Positions 1-10,045 of a DNA stretch of 23,323 nucleotides are shown here, in pieces. The notes under the pieces were generated by a model. It was not told the DNA's origin, did not search any database, and saw only the letters and a program-made list of their open reading frames with translations. The stretch is from Saccoglossus kowalevskii. Lineage: Eukaryota > Hemichordata > Enteropneusta > Harrimaniidae. The translations under genes were made by a program, and so were the position numbers. How positions within the stretch are numbered: position 1 is the first letter of the stretch; every line of letters begins with the position of its first letter. Where the stretch lies: assembly GCF_000003605.2 (NCBI RefSeq), contig NW_003125887.1:123728-147050 (forward strand), read 5' to 3'.

Positions 1-240
1 CCATTTCATGAAACTTAGTACAAAGATGCTCTAGGACAATGTACAAACCTAATTAGTTTGGGGTAAAAATCTGTTCATATTAATTCCCTAATAAGCATAA
101 TAATTCATAATTTTTTGGTTCTAATCACATTTCAATTAAACTTGGAAACATAGATTTTCTGTTACATTGCGCAGACCTCATTAGTTTTACACTCAAATCT
201 GTTCATATTAATTTTCTGATTTGCATAATTAGTTTTCAGC
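1..240 (+). repeat. Imperfect direct repeat, two copies 128 bp apart
   Basis: Two related stretches, about 47-110 and 176-234, share an ACCTNATTAGTTT start and an AATCTGTTCATATTAATT core; CTGTTCATAT begins at 71 and again at 199. They diverge at their 3' sides. No open frame or splice-bounded exon was recognised in this part of the window. Confidence 0.6.
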
Positions 241-262
241 TAAGTAATTTCGAATTATATTT

Positions 263-377
263 AATGTGTCTCCAATACTCTCAGCACATGGGAGTTCTTT
301 CTAAGCTTTCTTTGATTTTTAATGTGTCGTCAATACTCTCAGCACACGGGAGTTCTTTCTAAGCTTTCTTTGATTTT
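263..377 (+). repeat. Tandem duplication of a 58-bp unit
   Basis: Copy 1 (263-320) and copy 2 (321-377) each begin AATGTGTC and run through CAATACTCTCAGCAC to AAGCTTTCTTTGATTTT, with only a few substitutions. The low divergence implies a fairly recent duplication. The 60-residue open frame starting at 322 lies over it and has no protein-like features. Confidence 0.85.
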
Positions 378-451
378 ACTTGAGATAGAATGCACGCAAA
401 TTATCATTTCTGAATATCATTTAGACAATATTTGGCTGGAAGTACATATGA

Positions 452-1133
452 TATACACTTATTTGGAAATTCAACCTCTTAGTATTGTAGAATACACATA
501 CTAATAGAGATGAATTGTGCACACATTCCTTAATTGGAAATTCTGCCTCATAATATGGTAGGATACATGTAGCAAGAGACACATTGTGCACACACTTCTT
601 AATTGGAAACGCTACTTCCTAATATGGTAAGATACATGTACTGTAGAGATACAATGTGTACACACTCTTTAATTGGAAATTCTGCCTCATAATATGGTAG
701 GATACATGTAGCAAGAGACACATTGTGCACACACTTCTTAATTGGAAACGCTACTTCCTAATATGGTAAAATACATGTACTGTAGAGATACAATGTGTAC
801 ACACTCTTTAATTGGAAATTCTGCCTCATAATATGGTAGGATACATGTAGCAAGAGACACATTGTGCACACACTTCTTAATTGGAAACGCTACTTCCTAA
901 TATGGTAAAATACATGTACTGTAGAGATACATTGTGCACACACTTCTTAATTGGAAACGCTACTTCCTAATATGGTAAGATACATGTACTGTAGAGATAC
1001 ATTGTGTACACACTCCTTAATTGGAAACGCTACTTCCTAATATGGTAAGATACATGTACTATAGAGATACATTGTGTACACACTTCTTAATTGGAAATGC
1101 TACTTCCTAATATGGTAAGATACAAAGTGACAT
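452..1133 (+). repeat. Minisatellite of 69/70-bp units with A/B dimer structure
   Basis: The word TAATTGGAAA recurs at 531, 600, 670, 739, 809, 878, 948, 1018 and 1088, giving spacings of 69 or 70 bp, with a more degenerate unit before them near 460. Two unit types are visible. Type A reads TTCTGCCTCATAATATGG and ends in GCAAGAGACACA. Type B reads CGCTACTTCCTAATATGG and ends in CTGTAGAGATAC. They alternate A-B-A-B-A-B and then only B repeats, so part of the array grew as a 139-bp dimer and part as a monomer. No coding function is seen. Confidence 0.92.
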
Positions 1134-2041
1134 GGTCTATGCTGCAATGTTCAATAAATATATTCACAGACATAAATTACATTGTGTAGAGTAAATCTTT
1201 GTTCTCTGAGCAATTACTTTTTACCTCAGACAACTAAGAGAAGTGTATATTTAAATACAATTTATGTTGATTGTCCTTGTATCATCTCAGACCCAGGTGA
1301 AACGAAACGCATTCGTTCACGGATTTGACCTACTTGACCTCACAAGCAAGAGCGACTTGGATCAATCACCGGGTCGTGATATATTTTTTTATTGTACGGG
1401 AAATGGTTAGCTTCGCGTCACATATACACAGTTCGTGTCATTGCCAGTGATCATGTTTTTTTTGTTTTTTTTGTTTGTTTTTTCTCTTCTTATTTTGGCT
1501 AGGCTATGCAACAACGAAAGAACATCAGCGGCACATTCTTTACATTTAGTGGAACTTTCTACAAAGTATCAACTAGGTTCCCACGCAATTTTGATTGAGG
1601 TCGTTCACAGACATCGGGCAGAGAAAATGAGAATTGTGAAAGATTTCTTTCGCTGCCACATGTTATCATCTATTTTTTTGACAAACTAAAAAGAATTCCA
1701 AACTATGCCGGTCTAGTCAAACACAAGAATGCATAAATGTGCATTTTTATCGGATATATATCAATTTGGCCCAAAACTCAGTCATGCCAAAACTTGTCGA
1801 GCAATATCACCTCAAAATGTACTCTGTCCGTACTCATTTTGCATACGAAATTCTACGTGAACGTCATGTTGTGGTCCTTTGTGCCAAATTAGATCGTGGA
1901 TCACTATAACAATAACCATCTTCACTATGACCCGGAAATAAAACATATTACCAACCAGCACGGCGGCAGCGAATCTCTTTTGTTCATTAGTCCCTGTTCG
2001 AACGAAGTCCAAAAACCGGGGCTATTAATTTGGGTTTGTTA
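1134..2041. other. Non-genic stretch; no exon recognised
   Basis: About 900 bases with no convincing gene. The 84-residue plus-strand frame at 1435-1689 opens with a poly-Phe/Leu stretch that comes from a T-rich run. The frame at 1812-2012 on the minus strand has no recognisable motif. Positions 1280-1420 are somewhat richer in CpG than their surroundings and hold two TGACCT half-sites (1326-1331 and 1335-1340). I looked here for the missing MCEE exon, which should encode an NHVAIAV-like strand, and did not find it. Confidence 0.5.
1326..1340 (-). promoter_or_regulatory. Possible nuclear-receptor DR3 element
   Basis: On the minus strand the sequence reads AGGTCA-AGT-AGGTCA, two perfect half-sites with 3-bp spacing, the arrangement known for VDR-type receptors. 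It lies about 2 kb before the first visible MCEE exon. A single site in an animal genome can occur by chance, so function is only inferred. Confidence 0.25.
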
Positions 2042-2131
2042 CGTCCGTCCGTCCGTCCGTCCGTCCGTCCGTCCGTCCGTCCGTCCGTCCGTCCGTCCGT
2101 CCGTCCGTCCGTCCGTCCGTCCGTTCGTCCG
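2042..2131 (+). repeat. (CCGT)n tetranucleotide microsatellite
   Basis: About 22 CCGT units with a single CCGTTCGT interruption near the 3' end. The period is not a multiple of three, so every frame reads a Ser-Val-Arg-Pro type repeat. The open frame at 1896-2156 arises from this and is not a gene. The array abuts the 2132-2990 module. Confidence 0.97.
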
Positions 2132-2990
2132 GAGCTATATCTCAGACACCCAATGACGAATTTCATTCAAACTTTACATTAAGACAATGCATAATGTCTT
2201 ACATATGCGCGTCAAGTTACTTCATGGTCAGAGAAAAAATGGCAGACTGGCAGCCATTTTGAATGTAAAATTTGCTATTTCTGATACCTAAACGTGTCCG
2301 CAGCAGTTTCTCGGAGATGACTGGGTTGATTTGGATCAAAGTTGGTATGATGATTATACATATTGGGTTGTAGGTGCACGTCATTATTTTTTTTGTGATT
2401 CAAACAAATATGGCCTACTGGTGGCCATCTTGTTTTTCTTGGTACCCATGCTACTTTATCTTGAATGCAATGAACGTTTCTATTTAAATTTTGTACAAAG
2501 ATAGTATACCAAGAGGTACATCTTGCACCAACATGATTTTTGTGATTCAATTCAATATGGCTGGCCGACGTCCAATTTTCATGTAAAAGCGCTAAATCTT
2601 CATTTTTACATGTCCAAGGCTGTTTCTCAGAGATGACAGGTACGATTTGGATCAAAGCTGGTATGGTGATCATATATATTGGGTTATATGTGCACGTCAT
2701 ATTTTTTCTGTGATTCGAACAAATATGGCCAACTGGCGGCCATTTTGTTTTTCTCCCATGCTACTTTCTCTTGAATGCAATGAACGCTTCTCTTTAAATT
2801 TTGTACAAAGATAGTATACCAAGGGATACATTTGTAACAACATTTTTTTTTGTTATTCGATTCAATATGGCTGACTGACGCCCAAATTTTCTGTAAAAGC
2901 GAAATGTCCGTAGCTGTTTCTCAGAGATGACTAGGCCAATTTGGATCAAAATTGGTATTAGTAGTATCATTTGTAACACTTTCTTAATAA
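2132..2990 (+). repeat. Diverged tandem module, ~294-316 bp period (dispersed repeat, probably non-autonomous)
   Basis: The motif GTTTCTC(G/A)GAGATGAC followed by TTTGGATCAAA(G/A)(T/C)TGGTAT occurs at 2306, 2622 and 2916, so there are about 2.2 copies. Each copy also carries AAATATGGCC-(N)-CTGG(T/C)GGCCAT, CTTGAATGCAATGAACG and TACAAAGATAGTATACCAAG. The segment before it (2132-2275) has a looser version (ATCTCAGACACCCAATGACG, GGCAGACTGGCAGCCATTTTG). The minus-strand frames at 2275-2700 and 2794-2979 lie wholly inside the repeat and repeat themselves, so they are not taken as genes. No transposase or RT motif is visible. Confidence 0.8.
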
Positions 2991-3036
2991 ATACTCGTAA
3001 ATAAACAAAATAATCAATTTGATGTATACTTTACTA

Positions 3037-3255
3037 GCGCCCTCTAGCTTAAAACAAATGAATAATAAATTTAAGCTGTAGAGGGCAGATACAAAACAGT
3101 GACAACACTCAGGTATGCATTTATAGTTCTTTCTTTTCAAAGTTCAATTATTACAAATAAGTGAAAGTGTATTACATTGCCTCAATGTCACAAAGGTATG
3201 AAGAAAAGAAATGCATACATGAGTGTTATCACTGTTTTGTTGTTATCTGCTTTCT
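3037..3255. repeat. Foldback (MITE-like) nested inverted repeat
   Basis: Two inverted-repeat pairs are nested end to end. An inner short pair is GCCCTCTAGCTTAA (3039-3052) against TTAAGCTGTAGAGGGC (3071-3086). A longer pair is about 3086-3122 (CAGATACAAAACAGTGACAA...) against about 3214-3250 (...TATCACTGTTTTGTTGTTATCTG), with a few mismatches and indels. The loop is about 90 bp. AGCGCCCTCTA also occurs alone at about 4354, so this motif is probably a repeat terminus. It sits 119 bp before an MCEE exon. No target duplication was settled. Confidence 0.7.
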
Positions 3256-3373
3256 TGCTATACCTGTTAATAATTTGACTTCTGACAAATGTACTTAAAG
3301 AAATCTGATAATAAATAATAATTTTCCATTTTCCACATTATCATTATGTGTATGTTTTGTTTTTCATTCTTAG

Positions 3374-3429
3374 AGAAGGCTTCGAAAATGTATCGAGATG
3401 TCCTAGGAGCTAAAGTCAGCGAACCAGTG
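3374..3429 (+). CDS. MCEE: Methylmalonyl-CoA epimerase, internal exon (residues ~59-77)
   Basis: This is the first visible MCEE exon. It starts after the acceptor TTCATTCTTAG and ends before a consensus donor GTGAGT. The first two bases (AG) complete a codon begun in the previous exon, most likely Glu. It then reads KASKMYRDVLGAKVSEPV, matching the family's LEKA..FY...LGA.VSE segment that follows the first beta strand. The exon ends on a codon boundary, in phase with the next exon. The upstream exon or exons, which should carry the start, a mitochondrial targeting peptide and the first metal-binding His in an NHVAIAV-type strand, are not found in 1-3373 and are probably outside the window. 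Confidence 0.93.
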
Positions 3430-4157
3430 GTGAGTGTTTTCATCGCTGCTTTGATAGGTAGTAGATTTTATATTTGACCCATATTTTACATAATTTGTAT
3501 TGCGTGCTCTATAGTATTTGTTTTTTGTTGTTCATAGAATGTTAAATTCTGAAAGTTTATTTGTTACATATTTGTTGAACTCTAAGGTAATTTTTTTTGT
3601 CCTTTGACGCTTTTTAAAGTAAACTCACAATTTTTTTTTTCAAAAATGTTGAATATTTCCTTTAGCTTATTCACCTTTCCATGTTTTCTCATTACTGCAC
3701 ACTGGTTTCCAAATTGTAGTCACACAGTGTTTTTGACTTGAAAGATGATATAAACAACGACCAGTTCTTTCTTGCAGTTTATTTCATCTTAGGCACACTT
3801 TTTCTGTCTGAATATTTAATTACTATTAATGGCGAGCACAGCAAAATGTAGCTTGTCACAGTTTTGGGATGAGCTTCTTCTGCCTTGCTATTGGCTAGAG
3901 GAGTGTTCCAATTAAGCACATAGAACTCATCAAGAAAGTGAATTGGTGATTTTGTCCACTTGGTGCAAAATTAACAAGAAAATTTTAAAAATGGGCAAAA
4001 TGTTGAAATAAAATTTTGCAGGAAAACAGATCTTCCATGATGCATTGCCAATGGAAACTTTCGAAAAAGGCCATTTGCCAAGCAGTTAAATGATGTTGGA
4101 TTTGGTAAAAAGGGGCACCCACTATGAATTGAGGGGGTATGTTGCATCATGGAGCGA

Positions 4158-4330
4158 GGGTTCCCACTTACACGAAAAAGGACATAAATTTGTAAAACTA
4201 ATTGAATATTCATGGTGAATGAGATATTTATGAGCACTATAAGAGGGGTTCCTATATATGAGATAGGACATAATTTGTTTTAATTAATTGGAATGTTGAA
4301 TGGTTAATGAGATAATGATAAGTGCAAGAC
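4158..4330 (+). repeat. Degenerate ~88-bp tandem duplication
   Basis: Two copies begin GGGTTCC at 4158 and 4246. They share the order GGACATAA(A)TTTG, TTTTAA/AAACTAATTG, GAATATT/GAATGTT, GGTGAATGAGATA/GGTTAATGAGATAATGA and AAGA. Substitutions and small indels indicate an old event. Confidence 0.6.
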
Positions 4331-5667
4331 TTGTTCACATTTCAGTCTATACAGCGCCCTCTATCACTATTTAATACACATCATGATTTTTCAAGTGGCT
4401 GATCAAAAGAACACGAGTTGTTCTGTTTTGTTGCCAGGTTTCTTTTTATTTCCCATCACACCTGGAATCTGGTTAATATGGTACTTAATTCACAGGTTAC
4501 TACACATTACTACGTGGTGCATGCAATCAGACATCTGTAAGAATTTGCGCTATTGTATAATTTGAAATTAAATTACTTCTCGCTGGTCTGAACATATTCA
4601 GACTTCAAAGACAGTCGATGAGATTTAATGTTTTTATTTCTTATAGTCTAGTCTGTTGATATGTTTGACAAGCTATGACAACAATCCAAGGACAAGTCTT
4701 TCTTATTTTAGAATTTTAGAACAAAATAAAATGTTAAGCAAGTATTTAAGGAGATTTGTGTCAAATTAAAGATTATACATCATTTTCTTCATACTTTTAT
4801 ATTATTTATTAATATTTTTAAGATACCGAATATAAAAAAAAGCAAATTGCTGTTACTTGATAATTTTTCAAAAAACTATGAATGTCATGGAAAATGTTAA
4901 AATTGACATTTTTGTGTTGGTCTTTATAATATTTCTTTCTTGCTTGAAATTTTGGTTCATGACATAGATGTAAAATAAATGTCATGTTTTAATATTGATA
5001 TGAGTTCAAATATATTTTAAAAAATGAGTTAATAGTATGTTAATAGTTTTCCATTGTTATATAGTGAGAAGTTCTCTCCCATAATGCATTTCATATATAC
5101 ACAGTAACATGCTCAGTAATGGCTAATTTCAATTTTTTGAATTATTTTGTCTCTGAACGATCAAGTGTCAACGATAGCACTTCAGTACTGTAAGATGATA
5201 CTTCTTCATAAAATCATGTAAATTACCAGAATATATTATTGTATTTGACATTAGAAATGGTGAATTTAGTGACCTCATCAGTGTTTGAAGCAAATTTTAT
5301 GTCCAACATAAAATGTTTAGTATCTCGTATGCCACGCCCCCTCATTGTGAAGAGACATCAAATTTTCTCATCGTCACCACCATTTGTTGTTTTGGCAGTC
5401 AGAGTCTGAATTGCCACCTTCATTTTGACAGACAATTTTTTTCTGAGCATTAGTTGTGTTTTCATCAATTAAGTAGTTATTTGTGTTGTCGGCCACTGGC
5501 AGTAAAAAGTGTGCAATCCTTACCAGAATTGATTTTATTCCGAATCAAGTAGTGTAATAATAATAGGTGATGTATTTATGAATATAACCGAACAACATGT
5601 GTAATTATATATTTGCGATTGGGAATGCAGCCCTCAGAGATTAGAGGTTTGTACAATGAAAATAATG

Positions 5668-5780
5668 CCCTTGGTGTGTGGAGTATGCTGAGGGTTTTTA
5701 TTTAACTTTATTAAGCTCCCGCTGCCTTGAGAATTGAAAGTTTTCAATCGACCACTCCTTTACATTTAGTACACCAAGGG
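5668..5780. repeat. Short inverted repeat, possible foldback
   Basis: CCCTTGGTGT (5668-5677) and ACACCAAGGG (5771-5780) are perfect 10-bp arms 93 bp apart, with looser complementarity outside them (TACAATGA against TCATTGCACTTGTA). No clear target duplication is visible. Confidence 0.35.
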
Positions 5781-7926
5781 ATGGTCATTGCACTTGTAGA
5801 TCTTCGATAACCACAAACAAATAAAAGGAGAGATTAATTAATGTGTGACCCTACTGACTTGGTAAAGTTAGACGTTGCATCGATGCATTTCAATTCATTC
5901 TTCTTGTTCCATGCTGGTACCTGTAGTGTCAGTTGACTGGCATTTTTCAGCATAGTATTTATTGTACTTTGGCTTGAAATCAATTCATTTGTTAAATTTA
6001 AGACCAGCTCAATACTCAGTGATGGAGATTAACCTAATACTTTTTAGTGAGGCATTGTGTGTGTCTGTGGTGGACGTGATTCGTCCTTGAAATAAGTAGG
6101 CTTTTTTTATTGTTACTGTTAGATGCCACCGAACTCTAAATAGAAAAACCTTTAGAAAAGTCAGGATTCTTCCACGCAGTGATGCTACCCACGTTGTGGT
6201 TAAAATTTAATCGTTTTCGCTTGAAAAATTCTCAGTCCCGAGAGATAGTACTACACTAGGTCAACCTGTCTGTCTGATTGTGATTTTTATCGTCACACTC
6301 GGATGTTTCTGTTATGGTCATTAGGATCATTTTATTTCCCTAAAATATATATCCAATAAAAACCCAAATTTCCATGTTTATTTCCATTTTTACATGTGTC
6401 TGTGATGTTGTTTATTACTTGTTTTTGCCAACTTTCTCTAACTTTTTCATATCTTGAGTTGATATCTTGAAACGAATGTTTAGTAATGCTTGTTCTTTCG
6501 TAGTTTCATGACCCGCCTTAAGGCCTATCCACTGGCTACTTTTAACAGAATAAAAGACTTTTCTTTTCTTTCTATTCATCCACAGTTTGAATCACCTCCA
6601 TAAATCCCCAAGTGAAAATGAGACATTCCATTCAATTTCAGAGGGGGAGCAGGGTGGGAGTAGCGGTGCATCTCGTTTCTAACTATTTTCAGTAAATTAA
6701 ATATAAATTTTGTCACTAACTTTAAATTGGATTTGAAATCAGTAACACTTTAACTGGATACATTTCTTATAGTTTGAGAAGAGAATGATGCGTTTACCCT
6801 TATGGCTTGAAATCACTAATAGATTTGTAACAGACATGCTTCTACAGTCCCTACTGTCTTAATAAATCATTAAATTGCTGTGCATGGGCTGGTCTAATGG
6901 AAGTAGGCTAGTTTTCACGTCAGTCAATGCTTGACAACATTGTTACACTTGTCATAATATATAAAAACGATCTCATCAATCTTTTTACCTGATGCTTCCT
7001 TTTTTTTTCAAAATCACTTATTGATCACAGGACATGAACTTTGAAATCTAGAGGTCACACGGTTCCATGGTAAAAACAGATACCTTGCTGTTATATGAAT
7101 AATATAAAGACGTTGAAGGAATGTTTTGAATTTGAAGGTCGCTTTAACCTTAGAAAACCAGGTTGTCACATTTCTCAAAATGAACCTGCATAATTTCTTC
7201 TATACCATAATTGCTGTTAATAGCAAAGTACTTAATGACAGAATTGTGTTTCTGGTCATAGTAAATCATATTTTAATGATCCAGTATAAAATAGATGCAG
7301 TTTTTGGTTTATGTGCACTTCTTTTGGAGATGTGCTGCTAATAGAGTAATTATGGTGTTCTTTTGGTAAGTTTAAATAAGACCTTTCGGCAACAGACAAT
7401 CAGATGCATTTGATTCCAAATTAACAAAGAAATTATATTAAACATAAAACAAATAATCTAAGGTATAAATGCTTCATATTTGTTAATTTCGTTAAATTTG
7501 TTAAGTTTTGGTTACCATGGTCACACTCTGAGATGATATTTTTATGTTCATTGGTGATATTGTAGTTGCTTATCAGAAATACATATAAATTTGCACTTGT
7601 AAAACTGAATCATCAATTTAAAATATTCCTTATTTAGACCATATTAATTAATAAAGCATACTTCTACAGTGTTACATTTTTGTGATATATTTGATGGACT
7701 GTTAAAATTTTTAAGTTACCCAATACTATATACTAACTGGGAAGGCTATCACACGTTATGCAGTTTGACACAATAGAGCACCAGCACTGATCAGTGCACA
7801 ACTGTTTTTCCACTGTAATTTTCAAGACTTGTATAAAGATGTGAAAGATTTCAGCTGAATATGGTATGGTTTTATTTTTACTCCTCAAGTTAATATCCTT
7901 CTTTGATTGTTCTTTTTTTTTTTCAG

Positions 7927-8073
7927 CCCTTACCTGAGCATGGCGTGTCTACAGTGTTCATTGAGCTTGGCAATACCAAACTTGAACTACTTCATCCACT
8001 CGGAGAAAAAAGTCCAATTCAGAGTTTTCTAGACAAGAAACCAGGCGGTGGGCTCCATCACTTATGCATTGAG
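7927..8073 (+). CDS. MCEE: Methylmalonyl-CoA epimerase, central exon (residues ~78-126)
   Basis: Forty-nine codons in frame between a strong acceptor (T-rich tract, TTTTTTTTTCAG) and donor GTGAGA. The product begins PLPEHGVSTVFIELGNTKLE and continues through LLHPLG to GGGLHHLCIE, a near textbook match to animal MCEE. The enzyme interconverts the (S) and (R) epimers of methylmalonyl-CoA in the mitochondrial matrix, between propionyl-CoA carboxylase and methylmalonyl-CoA mutase. It belongs to the vicinal oxygen chelate (glyoxalase-like) fold. The second His of GLHH (codon 8059-8061) aligns with a divalent-metal ligand (human His122 by remembered numbering). No stop or frameshift disturbs the exon. 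Confidence 0.97.
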
Positions 8074-9379
8074 GTGAGATAATGTCGGGACAGGGCAAAG
8101 GTTGCCCTGGTGATGGCCTTTGACCCTTTTAATACTTCAATCTCTATTACCATAACACAATGTAAAGTGTGTTTTTTTTCATGCAATACTAAACTTGTTA
8201 GATTTTTCACATTATCAATTTGAGACCTTGCATCATTAGATTCATCACTATCATTATAAAAACATGATTTCACGTTCATTGAATATTGAGTTCATGTTGT
8301 AATTTATATGTACTGGGAAGTATCAATCAAATGTATACACAAACAAACACCTGAAACTTTCAACTGTGCTCCAATTACTGGCTGATAAATTATGTGAAAT
8401 GTGTGACCTCACACATTCTGAGTTAGTCAACGAATATGGAATTGGAAAAACAGTTTATAGAAGTTTACATCTATATATTTTAAAAGGATTAATTATTCAC
8501 TGGGTTTTAATTTTGCCTATTTCGCTGACTGGAAAATGCGCTTAATTGTGAATATGTAAAATTTAGCATAGAACACATTATCTAAATGATAAAACCATGA
8601 ATTTAAAACCCACTGAATATTTTGTTATCACAAAAGTCATAAAATCATCAAAACACAAAAATTTCTAGCAATGCAAATTTTATGATTTACATTTTTTTTT
8701 GTATACATCATGTGGGACTCATTTTTACCCACTGAGTTCCTCAAAATGTAAATTTAAATAAAATTAGTGAAAACTAGGACTAGTTTTTTATGGAGACAAA
8801 TCTGTTAAAACAAAAGCAGGTTAAATTGTAGTGGTGGAAAACTTTCAAAGTTTAGAGAGCTGCGTTTTGTGAATGTATTTGTTGATACATGTAGCACTGT
8901 CAATTGTTTGTATTGCAGCATATAGCAGGTTATTTTGTCTGTCTGACCTGTCGCTGTATCATATGGTGTAGCTCATCATGCATTAACCTTATGACAGATC
9001 AAATTATTTTCTTACCCAAGTGCTTAATACAATTTTTATTTTTGAGGTTAGTTTTTGTCGTATACATATGTGAATAAATTTCAGTTTTCCACATACCCAA
9101 AGACTCTTTTCACATAGTTTATTTATAGTAACCAATCAAAGGGGAACAATAAAAAGAAACTTTTTGAATAGGAGTGGACATGGTGTCATGATTTTGGCAT
9201 GTTGACATGATGAATCTATTTCATTGAAAAAAAAAGTTGCTAGTATCTTGGCCTGTGGCCCATTCAGCTATGGTGGGTTGTTTTCACATCAGCTGGTCGC
9301 ATCAGATGGGCAAATTAAACACAAGTCTGTAGGGATATAAACACAATGTGCCTCTGAGATAGGGACTCATTCACTTTAA

Positions 9380-9546
9380 CCTTTTCACCACCAGTTCCCT
9401 CTTTTCATCACAAATTTCCAAAATTTGCACTTTCCTTCTAAATATTGGGACAAAACTAGCCACATTTTTTGAGTGCAAACTGAACATTTACTCAAATTTT
9501 GTCTTTTGACTCCAAAATTTGGCTAGAAAGTCTGGTGATGAAAAGG
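9380..9546. mobile_element. MITE, 167 bp, TIR CCTTTTCAYCACCAG, TSD TAA
   Basis: The left end CCTTTTCACCACCAG (9380-9394) and right end CTGGTGATGAAAAGG (9532-9546) are inverted copies with one mismatch. TAA flanks both ends (9377-9379 and 9547-9549). Partial complementarity continues inward. A 3-bp TAA duplication with short TIRs and no coding capacity fits the PIF/Harbinger-type non-autonomous class, but the superfamily is inferred from the TSD only. Confidence 0.82.
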
Positions 9547-9595
9547 TAAATTTCCAATAATATTTGTTTAATTGTTGTCTCTCCTGACTATTTTA

Positions 9596-10045
9596 GGGAC
9601 GACGTCAAAAGATCAATGTCGGATAAAAAACTTAATTTCTTCAGTTTTTTTCCAAACCCCCCTACCCCCACTGAAACTTAATTGATAAATATTGGTCATG
9701 GCGTCAGACTACATTCACCATTAAATACAAATTGATAATCGGACAGTAGTATTGCATAGCAGTTGGCTGTCGGGTGGGTGTAAAAAGATTTTACAAATGC
9801 ATCTCATTTGACGCACAGATTTACACTCGAACCAAACCATTTTTCTGTTTTTTTCCCTTTTCGGTTATTTCTGTCCATGATTGGATAGAAAAAAAAACGA
9901 ACTACAAATACTCCAAAATTGTTTTGACTTCATTAAAAAATAAAATCATTTTTGTCGGATGGAAACTTTTTGAGGTCAAAACCTCCCACCCCCAAACTAA
10001 AGGAAATAAGTTTTTTATCCGACATCGATCTTTTGACGTCGTCCC
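9596..10045. mobile_element. MITE, 450 bp, TIR GGGACGACGTCAAAAGATC, TSD TTA
   Basis: The left terminus begins GGGACGACGTCAAAAGATC and continues with one mismatch into ATGTCGGATAAAAAACTTA. The right terminus is its reverse complement (ending GATCTTTTGACGTCGTCCC at 10045). The TIR is therefore about 40 bp, with weaker similarity to about 65 bp including a C-rich tract. TTA occurs at both flanks (9593-9595 and 10046-10048), consistent with a 3-bp target duplication. The interior has no transposase. The 91-residue frame at 9774-10049 ends in the TIR and is not a gene. PIF/Harbinger-like is the favoured class, inferred from the TSD. Confidence 0.92.

Larger units (their letters stand above)
3430..7926 (+). 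other. MCEE: MCEE intron (4.5 kb), no gene inside
   Basis: It begins GTGAGT and ends with a long T tract and CAG (acceptor at 7925-7926). It is AT-rich. Open frames within it (such as 3971-4237 minus, 4383-4565 plus and 7126-7341 plus) show no recognisable domain or bounded exon. It contains a degenerate ~88-bp duplication (4158-4330) and a short inverted repeat (5668-5780). Confidence 0.85.

Noticed and set aside
1896-2156. Open frame with Ser-Val-Arg-Pro repeats
   Set aside because: It is the translation of the (CCGT)n microsatellite.
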